From AB-137-C09 sp964645625 (lineage in GTDB: Bacteria > Pseudomonadota > Zetaproteobacteria > Mariprofundales > Mariprofundaceae), in contig CAZYAI010000007.1 in NCBI GenBank assembly GCA_964645625.1, positions 1 to 64,000 on the forward strand: a DNA stretch of 64,000 bases. The letters are read 5' to 3'. Shown here one piece after another: positions 6,974 to 14,679 of the stretch; within the stretch, counting starts at the first letter, position 1; each line of letters begins with the position of its first letter. A model generated the notes under the pieces. That model was not told the DNA's origin. It saw only the letters and a program-made list of their open reading frames with translations, and searched no databases. A program made the position numbers and the translations under genes.

Positions 6974-7470
6974 TCGCTTTTCGTCGGATCCTGGTTATTT
7001 TGCATGCTTTGCTGCTGCGTAAACATCCCTGGCTGTGCTGGATCCCAACCATAATAACGACGAGCCATCAACTCACCAACCACACCACCAACAGCACAAA
7101 ACTCCATCATTAAAATGACAGAAAAGCCCCAAAAAGGCCACGGTAACAATTTAGCACCAAGCGGCAACATGTGATACATACTTTCGTAATAATGCATCGA
7201 CAATAAAACCAACGGAGGAAAATGCGCCAAATATTTGCCGCCAAAACCATACACAGCACCCACTACAATACCTGTTGCAAAGGGCAACAATGACATCGCC
7301 AACATCCAATTGACGTTATATTTATCTAGACCTTGGAACCACTCAATACGCACATCGAGCAACTGCAAGCCCGTCTGAAGCAACAATACACCGATGCCCA
7401 TACCTGCAATAAAACGCATCCACTTCGGCCCCCAAGAAGGGTAAACATCTAACACTGCTCTACGATCCAT
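6970..7470 (-). CDS. Multi-pass membrane protein, unknown family
   Basis: 166 residues with four likely membrane helices (about 18-38, 54-78, 84-92 extending into the next loop, and 107-133). Aromatic and Met/His-rich loops are present (HYYESMYHMLP). The C-terminal tail is polar, ending QNNQDPTKSE. It overlaps the cytochrome gene upstream (7460-7470) and the FGE-like gene downstream (6970-6973), so it is part of the coupled set. I do not recognise the family. The position suggests a membrane subunit partnering the anchored cytochrome c. Confidence 0.65.
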   Translation of the reverse strand: MDRRAVLDVYPSWGPKWMRFIAGMGIGVLLLQTGLQLLDVRIEWFQGLDKYNVNWMLAMSLLPFATGIVVGAVYGFGGKYLAHFPPLVLLSMHYYESMYHMLPLGAKLLPWPFWGFSVILMMEFCAVGGVVGELMARRYYGWDPAQPGMFTQQQSMQNNQDPTKSE

Positions 7471-7966
7471 TGGCTTTCTTCCCCGTTAATTTTTCTTGCT
7501 CCATGCGCTTTACTTCATCCAAATACCAGTCTTTCACTTTCAGTGAGGCAAAGTATTCAGCCAGCAGCTTTCGCTCCTTCTCTGGCAAGAACGCATACGA
7601 TGGCATTTTGTATTCTTTTTTCAGCCGTGTAGATAACATAGCCTGCGGATTCTCACTAGAAAAATAAGCGTACAGCCATGCTTCATCACGCAAAGAACCG
7701 ATACCATCTAAACTCGGCGCAGGCACAAACTGCATGATGTTATTGACACCCCAAAGGCGATGACAGTCACGGCATTTAAGGTCTTTATACAATACCGATG
7801 CACGATCCTGCACCTCTGCTGAGGCCGTAGAATAAAAGGGTATTTCCTCTGCATGCTCGACCTTTTTAGCTGGTGCTAACAGCGCACGACCTACTGCAAA
7901 ACAGACCAATAGCACAATCAAGGCTGCAATAATTTTTTCACCCGTCTTCAATTTAATCTCCACCAT
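7460..7966 (-). CDS. Membrane-anchored mono-heme cytochrome c
   Basis: 168 residues from the ATG at 7966; an upstream TTG at 8002 would add 12. Neither start has a convincing Shine-Dalgarno. A single N-terminal helix (KIIAALIVLLVCFAVGRALL) anchors a periplasmic domain. The heme motif is CRDCH near residue 67 and a likely Met ligand is in KEYKMPSYAFL, with the usual following helix (EKERKLLAEYFASL). The Lys/Glu-rich tail is unusual. It heads the five-gene accessory run and may deliver electrons to the cbb3-family oxidase or to an undescribed complex with the neighbouring membrane proteins. Confidence 0.85.
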   Translation of the reverse strand: MVEIKLKTGEKIIAALIVLLVCFAVGRALLAPAKKVEHAEEIPFYSTASAEVQDRASVLYKDLKCRDCHRLWGVNNIMQFVPAPSLDGIGSLRDEAWLYAYFSSENPQAMLSTRLKKEYKMPSYAFLPEKERKLLAEYFASLKVKDWYLDEVKRMEQEKLTGKKANGS

Positions 7967-8002
7967 TGATGAGGTATTTTTTAATGTTCTGATGTTGCGC
8001 AA

Positions 8003-8463
8003 GGCATACGTAAAAAAAGCATCCTTCGCTTATCCAGTCTCAGACTTGCGGTTATGCTCTAGGTTACGGATCAAGTTCGCAATGACGGACTGCTTGATAG
8101 AACAGTAACTTACTACTCATCGGCGTACATCTTTGGATAAAACTTTAAAGCCTTACAAGACTCATGAACATAGTCGTTACTCAAACAAACCATGTATTAT
8201 ACGCAATAAGCATTTCTATTTGCGCGGACACGGCACATCAAATACCGCCCGTTTGTCACACAAAGCAAGCACACATAAGAAACCCCGCACGACCTGTGGT
8301 GTGCAGGGTAACATGAATTACAACCATTGAGCCTCTACTACAACAAGCGTCGTAACTGCCCAGACAATCTACACACAACTTGACGAGAGTGACTACCACC
8401 CAGCACTGTGGAACAGTGTCGAACAGGGTGATAAAAAGGCATACCCGTTAAGATACAAACAGC
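8003..8463. other. Non-coding stretch with repeat fragment
   Basis: No supported gene. It contains a degenerate copy of the GGATCAAG(T)CCGCAATGACG repeat (8061-8090). A fragment around 7990-8010 (CTGATGTTGCGCAAG) reappears with one change at 9131-9145. It presumably holds the promoter of the cytochrome/FGE-like run. A 65-codon plus-strand frame at 8133-8330 lacks a ribosome-binding site and looks like chance. Confidence 0.5.
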
Positions 8464-8727
8464 TTAAGCTTCAATATTGCCTTTTTCTGCCTGTAATTTT
8501 TGACGACGTTCAATTTGATAACGGTTAACATCTTTAGCCTTTTCAAATTCTTCAGGACTCATTTTATCTACGTCATTCTCATCAAAGACAAGATATTTAA
8601 TATCTTCATCAAACTGCTCATTCTTAGCCGCCCAGCGAATACCAAAAACAACAGCCACCAAAATCATCGCGCCACTGATCAGCCAAATATAAATCGTCCA
8701 GCCATCTTGCAACTCATATCCAAACAT
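8464..8727 (-). CDS. CcoS-like cbb3 oxidase assembly protein
   Basis: 87 residues from the ATG at 8727, which is preceded by GGAGG at a good distance; an earlier start at 8826 would overlap the upstream gene. One membrane helix (about 11-33) is followed by AAKNEQFDEDIKYLVFDEND. That resembles the CcoS signature of a helix, then Gln-Phe-Asp-(Asp/Glu) and a Leu/Val-Phe-Asp-Asp/Glu element. CcoS is needed for metal or heme insertion into cbb3 oxidases. The charged C-terminal ~40 residues are longer than in typical CcoS. The nearby cbb3-type oxidase genes support the assignment; homology is by eye. Confidence 0.6.
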   Translation of the reverse strand: MFGYELQDGWTIYIWLISGAMILVAVVFGIRWAAKNEQFDEDIKYLVFDENDVDKMSPEEFEKAKDVNRYQIERRQKLQAEKGNIEA

Positions 8728-8758
8728 ATAAAACCTCCGAGAATCGCCAATTATCCAG

Positions 8759-9115
8759 TCAGAAAAGAAATCCGTCAAGTAACTGTATAGCGGCAAAGAT
8801 TGCCGCACCAAAAACACCCAACACAATCGCCAAAAACATCATCTTTTCACCCGTACGCATCTGTTTGGCAGATTCATGCCGCCAATAACCGATTACAATA
8901 CCTAAAAACAATGCCATCGCGACCATCATAAAGATAAAAATACCCACGCTGTAGCTATGACTACGCATCGACTCAACACCAAGATCAAACTTCTGTGGCT
9001 CCTCAGCCCACGCAGACATGACAGACAGTGAGAACCAAGAACAAACTGTTAAAAACACTCGCAAAAGATGCGACCTCCTAATAGCAACCATCCATTTTAC
9101 TAACTGATGTTGCAT
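8759..9115 (-). CDS. Exported/membrane protein, unknown
   Basis: 118 residues. A signal peptide (about 1-38, ...SVMSAWAEEPQK) follows a basic N-terminus (KWMVAIRRSHLLR). Two membrane helices (about 56-77 and 93-114) with a short basic loop complete the protein. It precedes the CcoS-like gene by 31 bp on the same strand and lies between it and the oxidase operon. Family not recognised. Its two-helix topology after a signal peptide resembles the 118-residue protein at 5377, but they share no clear sequence. Confidence 0.6.
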   Translation of the reverse strand: MQHQLVKWMVAIRRSHLLRVFLTVCSWFSLSVMSAWAEEPQKFDLGVESMRSHSYSVGIFIFMMVAMALFLGIVIGYWRHESAKQMRTGEKMMFLAIVLGVFGAAIFAAIQLLDGFLF

Positions 9116-9175
9116 TCATTTTATAAAGTGACTGATGTTACGCAAGATACGGAAGCTTTTGTCATACAGCGTAGA

Positions 9176-9255
9176 TCTTTTGTTGGGTTTCGTACCTCAA
9201 CCCAACCTACGATGTCACGCATATCCATATTGCCTTTGTCCTGCCTTAAACGGGA
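9176..9255 (+). repeat. Direct repeat copy 2 (about 80 bp)
   Basis: Second copy of the repeat at 5267-5346, with 56 of 57 bases identical over 9176-9232. It is followed by a palindromic ATTGCGGATCAAGTCCGCAAT unit (9311-9331) of a repeat family also seen at 8061, 36635 and 44325. Confidence 0.8.
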
Positions 9256-9351
9256 AGCCTGGTATCCAGTCTTGCGTCCGTTCGCTCCGTCATGCCGCAC
9301 TTGATGCGGTATTGCGGATCAAGTCCGCAATGACACACGACAAACGAACAT

Positions 9352-9380
9352 AAAAAAGGCATCGCCGAATCGGCGATGCC
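9352..9380 (-). terminator. Terminator of the cbb3-type oxidase operon
   Basis: A 10-bp perfect stem GGCATCGCCG/CGGCGATGCC with a 3-nt loop is followed, on the minus strand, by six T. It lies 24 bp after the last small gene of the operon. Confidence 0.9.
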
Positions 9381-9403
9381 TTGATTAATCAGCTCTGATT
9401 CAA

Positions 9404-9538
9404 TCAGAACTTAACGGTACGAGGATCCTCGGTACCTTTTTTGTGCTTATCAACAAACAAGCTATAAACCAACGGAATAACCAGTGCCAATGTAATCACA
9501 AACAGCCCTGCAAATTGTGGATTATCCATATCAATCAT
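9404..9538 (-). CDS. 44-residue membrane protein, last gene of the oxidase operon
   Basis: The reading frame MIDMDNPQFAGLFVITLALV... has one helix (about 9-28) and a basic/acidic tail (DKHKKGTEDPRTVKF). AAGGAG lies 6 bp before the ATG. It is 15 bp downstream of the CcoP-like gene and followed by the operon terminator. Size, single helix and place resemble CcoQ, the small subunit of cbb3 oxidases, though CcoQ usually sits between ccoO and ccoP and sequence identity is not demonstrable by eye. Confidence 0.65.
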   Translation of the reverse strand: MIDMDNPQFAGLFVITLALVIPLVYSLFVDKHKKGTEDPRTVKF

Positions 9539-9553
9539 ATTATATACTCCTTA

Positions 9554-10210
9554 TCAGTGCGCAATCGTGTGATCTGGTCGCCATGAGAAATGTGGCAAAC
9601 GTTTCACAACAATAATAACAGCAAGACAGAAAATAACGAACCACCACACAGCAATCGTATAACCCTTATCCCACCAAGGCTGGATACGCTCACGTTCACC
9701 GTTAGCTTTTAGGTTACCTTCGAAGTTTGCCAATGACAGATGATTACCAACCACATTGTACTCGCGTAAATCTACACCTTTTGCCTGCAGTTCAACAATC
9801 TCAGGCGCAATAGCACGCAACTTGTTCATATCAATCGGATGCTGGGCACGCTGGAATGTATAAGGTGATTCAAATTTAGCCAACGCATCTTCAATCATAC
9901 GCATTGCTTTCTGATCAGCCTGCTCATGTGAGATAGACTTATCTTCCAACACCTTTTGTACTTCTGTACTACCCATCAATGCAACATAATCAGCATAAAT
10001 CGCCGCATTAGGACGCTGACCATAAAGCGGAAACGTAATCGCCATAGCGGTGAAGTACGTCAACAACAGCAAGGTAATCACTGGGCGAGGAAGAGGATTG
10101 TTGTTTTCGGCAATCCCTCCCAAGCTTTCATGTTCCCATACATGCTTGCTTTCTTTGTCCATTGCATCATCGGCTAATGTATATAACGGCCGGTCAAATC
10201 TCCAAGACAT
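9554..10210 (-). CDS. CcoP-like oxidase subunit lacking heme c motifs
   Basis: 218 residues. The N-terminal segment ESLGGIAENNNPLPRP matches the signature just before the first membrane helix of CcoP/FixP (Gly-Ile-x-Glu-x-Asn-Asn-Pro-Leu-Pro-Arg). Helices lie at about 43-63 and 183-203. The region between them is a helical soluble domain with no CxxCH anywhere, whereas normal CcoP carries two. The electron-entry function must therefore be absent or supplied by another cytochrome, perhaps the one at 7460. AGGGGA precedes the ATG. It lies between the CcoO-like gene and the 44-residue gene. Confidence 0.7.
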   Translation of the reverse strand: MSWRFDRPLYTLADDAMDKESKHVWEHESLGGIAENNNPLPRPVITLLLLTYFTAMAITFPLYGQRPNAAIYADYVALMGSTEVQKVLEDKSISHEQADQKAMRMIEDALAKFESPYTFQRAQHPIDMNKLRAIAPEIVELQAKGVDLREYNVVGNHLSLANFEGNLKANGERERIQPWWDKGYTIAVWWFVIFCLAVIIVVKRLPHFSWRPDHTIAH

Positions 10211-10220
10211 ATTCCCCTCC

Positions 10221-11156
10221 TTACTTCAAGTTCAGAATAAAGTCAATCAAGTAACGAGCCTCTGAGTTATCAGCATAGCTTGGTACTTCTGGTGGATAAG
10301 GCGTTTCGCCAGCAGCGTACTTCATGTACTCTTCATCCCACGCATGCAAATCAATGGCTTTACCATCAGCATCTTTATCGCCCCAGAGGTAGTCATAACG
10401 TGGCATAATAGAATGCGACTGAACCAAACGAGGGTTAAAGAAGTGCAACATCATCCATTCTTTTGATGAGTTACGTGCGCCAACATGTAGCAAATCAGGT
10501 GCCTTACGGTCTGAGCCAAATGTGGTTGGTGATTCACCATTAAAGTCACCTAACATAGGCGGACGACCAAATGACTGCCAATCCTGAGTCTGCTCAGGAA
10601 GCAAGGTGTGACACCACCAGCAACCTTCACGAACAAACATCGTCTTACCAGCGCCAGCCATAATGGTCTGATCAGCAGCAGCCAACACCTTAGAAGGACT
10701 CCAGCCGCGTGTTGCTGTTGCATTCTCAATATACGGCACATCTGTTGTGCTATCTACTTGCACCAAGAACACAGTACCATTACCACTTGCTTCAGCAATA
10801 CGTCCCTTGGACTCACTCAACGCCTTAACATCGTCACCTAAAATATTGGTGTGATTAAGACCTGCAGGAAACGGCGTACCCGCCTCAAAAACATAGGCAT
10901 TGGTTTCATCCATTGCCGCACCATTCATAGGATCTTTGGTCAAGACTACTTTAATAGGCTTACCTTTACCCTGCAAGAATGGATCTTCATAAGAAAAGCC
11001 GCTTTCACGACCATAGGTCAATTGTTTTTCCAGTGCCAGTTCAGTCGAGGATACTGCAGACATATCCAAACCTGGCAGGAAGATGGTTACAAACATGGAT
11101 GTACTCAGCGAAATGCCGAACATCCAACAACCGATTTTATACTCTCTAAAAGCCAC
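10221..11156 (-). CDS. ccoO: cbb3-type oxidase mono-heme subunit CcoO (FixO), extended
   Basis: 311 residues against about 200 for usual CcoO. An N-terminal helix (about 9-30) is followed by a ~130-residue insertion. The heme c motif CWWCH is at 179-183 inside REGCWWCHTLLPEQTQDW; family features VGAR, FFNPR and SIMPRYDYL follow, with Met231 as likely axial ligand. CcoO passes electrons to the catalytic subunit. The gene lies 67 bp downstream of ccoN with GGGAGG before the ATG. The insertion is unusual and could replace interactions lost with the heme-free CcoP-like subunit. Confidence 0.88.
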   Translation of the reverse strand: MAFREYKIGCWMFGISLSTSMFVTIFLPGLDMSAVSSTELALEKQLTYGRESGFSYEDPFLQGKGKPIKVVLTKDPMNGAAMDETNAYVFEAGTPFPAGLNHTNILGDDVKALSESKGRIAEASGNGTVFLVQVDSTTDVPYIENATATRGWSPSKVLAAADQTIMAGAGKTMFVREGCWWCHTLLPEQTQDWQSFGRPPMLGDFNGESPTTFGSDRKAPDLLHVGARNSSKEWMMLHFFNPRLVQSHSIMPRYDYLWGDKDADGKAIDLHAWDEEYMKYAAGETPYPPEVPSYADNSEARYLIDFILNLK

Positions 11157-11223
11157 GGAGTTCCTCCCTAAATTTATTATCAGTCACTGCACAACATCCG
11201 CTGTGCAGTGACCTTACCCTATA

Positions 11224-12630
11224 TTAACGTGCGTAAGCCATTTCTGATGGCTGACGACCAGCAGGAACAACATCACCATGACGTGCTGTCATGTACATAT
11301 TCCACAGCCAAACGATATTACCAAGGAATACCATGGTACCACCAATCCAACGTACAAGCATGTAAGGATGTTCCGCAATCACTACGTCCACATACGGCAC
11401 TTCGTAAATCTTAGCTGCACCCTGAATCAAACCAGCAATAGTCATTGAGGTCCAGTACAGAGAGAAACCAATCAACAAGGTCCAGAAGTGGAAGTTAGCC
11501 AAGCTCAAGCTGTACAACTTACGACGTAACAACGTTTGCAGACCATAGTACACAGCAGCTGCTTCAGCGAATGTAGAGAAGCCCAACAACGCCAAATGCG
11601 CATGTGCCACAATCCAACCTGTACCGTGGATATACCAGTTAATAGCGCGAGTCTGCTGGAAGCCGCCCTGCATATTCAATGGAATAGCCAACAATACACC
11701 AGTAATGGTAAACTTGATTTCCACGTTGTTCACAAACAAAGACCATTTGCCTTGCATCGTCAACAAAATGTTACATACGTAAGCAATCGCAGGAACCAAA
11801 ATCAACACGCCTTCTACAGAAGCAAAAGACTTCAACCATTCTGGCAATGGAGAGCTCATCAAGTGATGCGCTGCTGGTGTGGAGTAAAACACCACGATAG
11901 ACCAGAAGTGCAAATGACCCACACGGTGAGAGTACAATGGGTTACCCGTAATTTTTGGTACGATGTAGTAAGTAATCGCAGCAGCAACAGGGGTAATCAA
12001 AAGACCCAAGATGTTATGTGCGAACCACCATGTCATATACGCTTCGTTCAGACCTGTAAGATGGAAGAACTCAGGTAAGTTACCAACCAAGAACACGATC
12101 ACAGTCATAAACATACAACCAGCAAAGAACCAGTTAGACGTATAAATACCCTGAGTACGACGATGGATAATGGTCATCCATACATTCAAACACCAAGGTA
12201 CAACCATAACAAAAGCAATATACAGATCGATTGGCCAAACATGATCTGAATACTCACGACCAGAAGTAACACCAGCCCACAACAAAGCCAATGCCAATGC
12301 TAGACCCACATTGTACAACAAGCAGTTCCATACACCCAGTTTTTCTGACCACAGCTTGGTGTTACCCAATGCTGGAGTAATGTACATCATGGATGCCGCA
12401 AACGCCATTGCAATCCAACCAAAAATCACAGCATGTACATGCACTTGGCGCATATGACCAAACTGCAACCAATACAGACCGTGGAACCAATCAGGGAACG
12501 CCAGCTTTGCAGCATTGAACGAACCCAGCCCAGTTCCAATAATGAACCAAGCAATTGATGATACGCCAAAGAAAATGGCCGCAGTTCCCTGCGGAATATC
12601 CTTTTCTTTAGCCATTAGGTATTTAAACAT
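11224..12630 (-). CDS. ccoN: cbb3-type cytochrome c oxidase catalytic subunit CcoN
   Basis: 468 residues, twelve or so helices. Heme-copper ligands are visible: His64/His66 (QVHVHAVIF), His205 (WWFAHN), adjacent Tyr221/Tyr222 (TYYIVPK) where cbb3 has its cross-linked Tyr, His255/His256 (AAHHL), and His343/His345 (AHAHLALLG). Presence of the Tyr argues for an oxygen reductase rather than a nitric oxide reductase. Sequence around the ligands departs from standard CcoN (HVHAVIFGWIAM rather than the common HTNAVIFAFGG), so this is a divergent branch. It reduces oxygen to water at high affinity in the inner membrane. It leads the ccoO, CcoP-like and 44-residue genes. Confidence 0.9.
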   Translation of the reverse strand: MFKYLMAKEKDIPQGTAAIFFGVSSIAWFIIGTGLGSFNAAKLAFPDWFHGLYWLQFGHMRQVHVHAVIFGWIAMAFAASMMYITPALGNTKLWSEKLGVWNCLLYNVGLALALALLWAGVTSGREYSDHVWPIDLYIAFVMVVPWCLNVWMTIIHRRTQGIYTSNWFFAGCMFMTVIVFLVGNLPEFFHLTGLNEAYMTWWFAHNILGLLITPVAAAITYYIVPKITGNPLYSHRVGHLHFWSIVVFYSTPAAHHLMSSPLPEWLKSFASVEGVLILVPAIAYVCNILLTMQGKWSLFVNNVEIKFTITGVLLAIPLNMQGGFQQTRAINWYIHGTGWIVAHAHLALLGFSTFAEAAAVYYGLQTLLRRKLYSLSLANFHFWTLLIGFSLYWTSMTIAGLIQGAAKIYEVPYVDVVIAEHPYMLVRWIGGTMVFLGNIVWLWNMYMTARHGDVVPAGRQPSEMAYAR

Positions 12631-12658
12631 TTTTCATAAACCCCCTGAAATACCAGAC

Positions 12659-12766
12659 TTAATCTTCATGCTCTTCGTCGTGACCACCTGGCATCAACAG
12701 ATACCACGCGAACCACATACTCGAAAACGCAAGTAAAACTCCAAGAATTGATGCAATTGCACTCAT
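12659..12766 (-). CDS. 35-residue membrane peptide upstream of ccoN
   Basis: The reading frame MSAIASILGVLLAFSSMWFA... encodes one hydrophobic helix (about 4-25), then Pro-Gly-Gly-His and an acidic His/Glu/Asp tail (HDEEHED). A strong Shine-Dalgarno (GGGGGAA) lies 6 bp before the ATG. It is between the 87-residue gene and ccoN in the same direction. It could be a very small oxidase subunit, and the acidic His tail could bind metal. No family is recognised. Confidence 0.65.
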   Translation of the reverse strand: MSAIASILGVLLAFSSMWFAWYLLMPGGHDEEHED

Positions 12767-12776
12767 CTGCTTCCCC

Positions 12777-13040
12777 CTATTCCTTTTGCATACCTTCAAG
12801 CACGGCATGCTGTTTCAGGGCATAACCCAGAATAATCACAAATGCCACACCGAAGACAAACATAATAAAGTTAGTCAGTCCCATATAGGTCAACGGCCAA
12901 TAGGCATCCATACCCCACATACCTGCTTCAGCAAACGCCTCGCGCCCTAATGCCAGCATAAACGCAAGCGCAAACACGGAACCATTCCCTGCTCCAGTCG
13001 CAAAGCCAGCGACAATTGTCAGCCAGATTGAACTCTTCAT
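12777..13040 (-). CDS. Small two- or three-helix membrane protein, first gene of the oxidase operon
   Basis: 87 residues. Hydrophobic segments lie at about 4-32 (LTIVAGFATGAGNGSVFALA) and 53-75 (TNFIMFVFGVAFVIILGYAL), with a short basic tail. GAGGAGGGC lies upstream of the ATG. Only 10 bp separate it from the 35-residue gene, so it is part of the oxidase operon. Not a recognised Cco subunit; presumably a membrane accessory specific to this oxidase type. Confidence 0.65.
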   Translation of the reverse strand: MKSSIWLTIVAGFATGAGNGSVFALAFMLALGREAFAEAGMWGMDAYWPLTYMGLTNFIMFVFGVAFVIILGYALKQHAVLEGMQKE

Positions 13041-13111
13041 TCAGCCCTCCTCTTCATTAAAAACAACGGTTTATAAAATGAACCCTGCATGAATTCCTTT
13101 TAATGTACGCA

Positions 13112-13139
13112 ACGCTAGAGTTCACACCAACCTTGTCAA
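13112..13139 (-). promoter_or_regulatory. Possible sigma-70 promoter of the oxidase operon
   Basis: On the minus strand TTGACA (13139-13134) is followed after 16 bp by TAGCGT (13117-13112), about 70 bp upstream of the first operon gene. The -35 is perfect but the -10 is weak. No FNR-type TTGAT-N4-ATCAA box is seen nearby. Confidence 0.3.
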
Positions 13140-13241
13140 GCATTCGGCAATACACTTTTTACAAGACGGTAATGCAATGCTCACAATACATACCCTTGGC
13201 TTTATAACGCACCATAACAAGCTAGCACAACACCACACGCG

Positions 13242-14048
13242 TTAATTTGAATAAGGAAACCCAGGAGAAAATTCTGCAATAATCGGAGCATGATCGGAGA
13301 ACCATGTATCCGTATACACATCCACCTGACGGCACTGCGCCGCCAACTCAGGTGTGCATAGATGATAATCAATACGCCAACCGACATTGTTTGCTCGCGC
13401 TTTACCGCGATTAGACCACCATGAATATTGTTCACGCTGTGGGTCAAGAGCACGCAGGACATCCACCACACCCGCCGCTAGCAAATGGTCGAACCATTCC
13501 CGCTCTTCGGGCAAAAAACCTGAGTTCTTCTGATTGCCCCGCCAGTTTTTCAGGTCAATTTTTTGGTGCGCAATATTCAAATCACCACACAGCAAGACTT
13601 CTCGCCCTGCAGCAATCATCGCCTTCATATACGGTAAAAACTGTGCCAAAAACTGCATCTTTACAGCTTGACGCTCGTCAGAACTAGAGCCCGAAGGAAA
13701 ATAGGCACTCATCACACTCAAGGAACCAAAATCTACCTGAACAAAGCGTCCTTCGGCATCCATTGCCGACCAATCGGCACTATCATCGACGCTAGAAAAA
13801 CCTATGTGCACGGCATCAGGCTGCTTACGTGTATAGAGGGCGACACCAGAATAACCCGCTTTTTCTGCACAATGAAGATAACGGTAATACCCCTCAGGTG
13901 CTGCTTCGGCAGGCAATTGATGCTCATGCGCTTTTAACTCTTGCAAACAAAGTATATTGGCATCCTGCTCGGCAAACCATGCCCAAAAACCTTTGCGCGT
14001 AGCTGCCCTCACCCCATTCACATTACAACATATAACCTTATGCAACAT
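13242..14048 (-). CDS. xthA: Exodeoxyribonuclease III (AP endonuclease)
   Basis: 268 residues, normal length for the family. It cleaves at abasic sites and removes 3' blocks in base-excision repair. Visible ExoIII/EEP motifs are VICCNVNGVRAA, LCLQELK (metal-binding Glu), AYFPSG, LLCGDLNIAH (Asp-Asn pair), SWWSNRGKARANNVGWRIDYHL and the terminal FSDHAPII with the catalytic Asp-His. Its start overlaps the end of the upstream unknown gene (14038-14048), so it is likely co-translated with it and with rnd. Confidence 0.94.
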   Translation of the reverse strand: MLHKVICCNVNGVRAATRKGFWAWFAEQDANILCLQELKAHEHQLPAEAAPEGYYRYLHCAEKAGYSGVALYTRKQPDAVHIGFSSVDDSADWSAMDAEGRFVQVDFGSLSVMSAYFPSGSSSDERQAVKMQFLAQFLPYMKAMIAAGREVLLCGDLNIAHQKIDLKNWRGNQKNSGFLPEEREWFDHLLAAGVVDVLRALDPQREQYSWWSNRGKARANNVGWRIDYHLCTPELAAQCRQVDVYTDTWFSDHAPIIAEFSPGFPYSN

Positions 14049-14679
14049 CAGCTTCTACCTGCCATTCATCTATATATGTAAGGTATTCTTGCAATGGACG
14101 CAAAGACTCAACATCAGGCACAAAAATTCCCATACGAGAGGTTTTGAGATGTTCTGACCATGCCGCGACAAACTGATGATAGATACGTTCCATCAACACA
14201 TCATCCATTGCCGCCTGCGCTCCAACATAGGCAGGACTAGAGGCGATTTCACCACGCACTGCGATACGTAAATTGCCGATCAATGATTCACTGCGCGTAT
14301 CCAACATAGCAAATTGCCCCGCAATATTCACATACAACAACCACGGTGTGCCAGCATCATGCGTCGCCACGACATCGCGCATTTGTTGCAAGGCAGGTAT
14401 GGGCGCAGCAGAACAGCGATGCAATACCGCATGCGAAAAAATACCACGCATGAGAAAATCAAAACGACCAGGGCGATCATGTACCCGCAAATCCTCTTTA
14501 TCTTGACGCAAACGAAGTCCGTGCCACGCGCTAGCATCGTCACCTGAAGCCAACTGCAAATCACCCGTTTGCAAAGGCTCAGCAAAACTTATCGCACGCC
14601 AATGTTCGCGATCCGCCAATAAACGCCAAGCCTTCGCACCTGAATCCGCCAATGCATCAATAGAAAAATAGCACTTCAT
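14038..14679 (-). CDS. Hypothetical cytoplasmic protein between rnd and xthA
   Basis: 213 residues, no signal peptide or membrane helix, no family recognised. Notable stretches are RVHDRPGRFDFLMRGIFSHAVLHRCS and, later, a conserved-looking GTPWLLYVNIAGQFAMLDT. Four-base overlap with rnd (14676-14679) and eleven-base overlap with xthA bind it into one operon with two nucleases. The context hints at nucleic-acid processing, but nothing in the sequence shows it. Confidence 0.7.
   Translation of the reverse strand: MKCYFSIDALADSGAKAWRLLADREHWRAISFAEPLQTGDLQLASGDDASAWHGLRLRQDKEDLRVHDRPGRFDFLMRGIFSHAVLHRCSAAPIPALQQMRDVVATHDAGTPWLLYVNIAGQFAMLDTRSESLIGNLRIAVRGEIASSPAYVGAQAAMDDVLMERIYHQFVAAWSEHLKTSRMGIFVPDVESLRPLQEYLTYIDEWQVEADVA

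Noticed and set aside
6023..7054. Several overlapping plus-strand frames opposite the FGE-like and membrane protein genes
   Set aside because: They are shadows of the well-supported minus-strand genes, with no family resemblance or ribosome-binding sites.
8133..8330. A 65-codon plus-strand frame in the 8003-8463 gap
   Set aside because: No Shine-Dalgarno, unusual composition and overlap with repeat-like DNA; most likely chance.
11224..12630. CcoN as a nitric oxide reductase
   Set aside because: The adjacent Tyr pair expected for cbb3 oxygen reductases is in place and CcoO-like partners follow.
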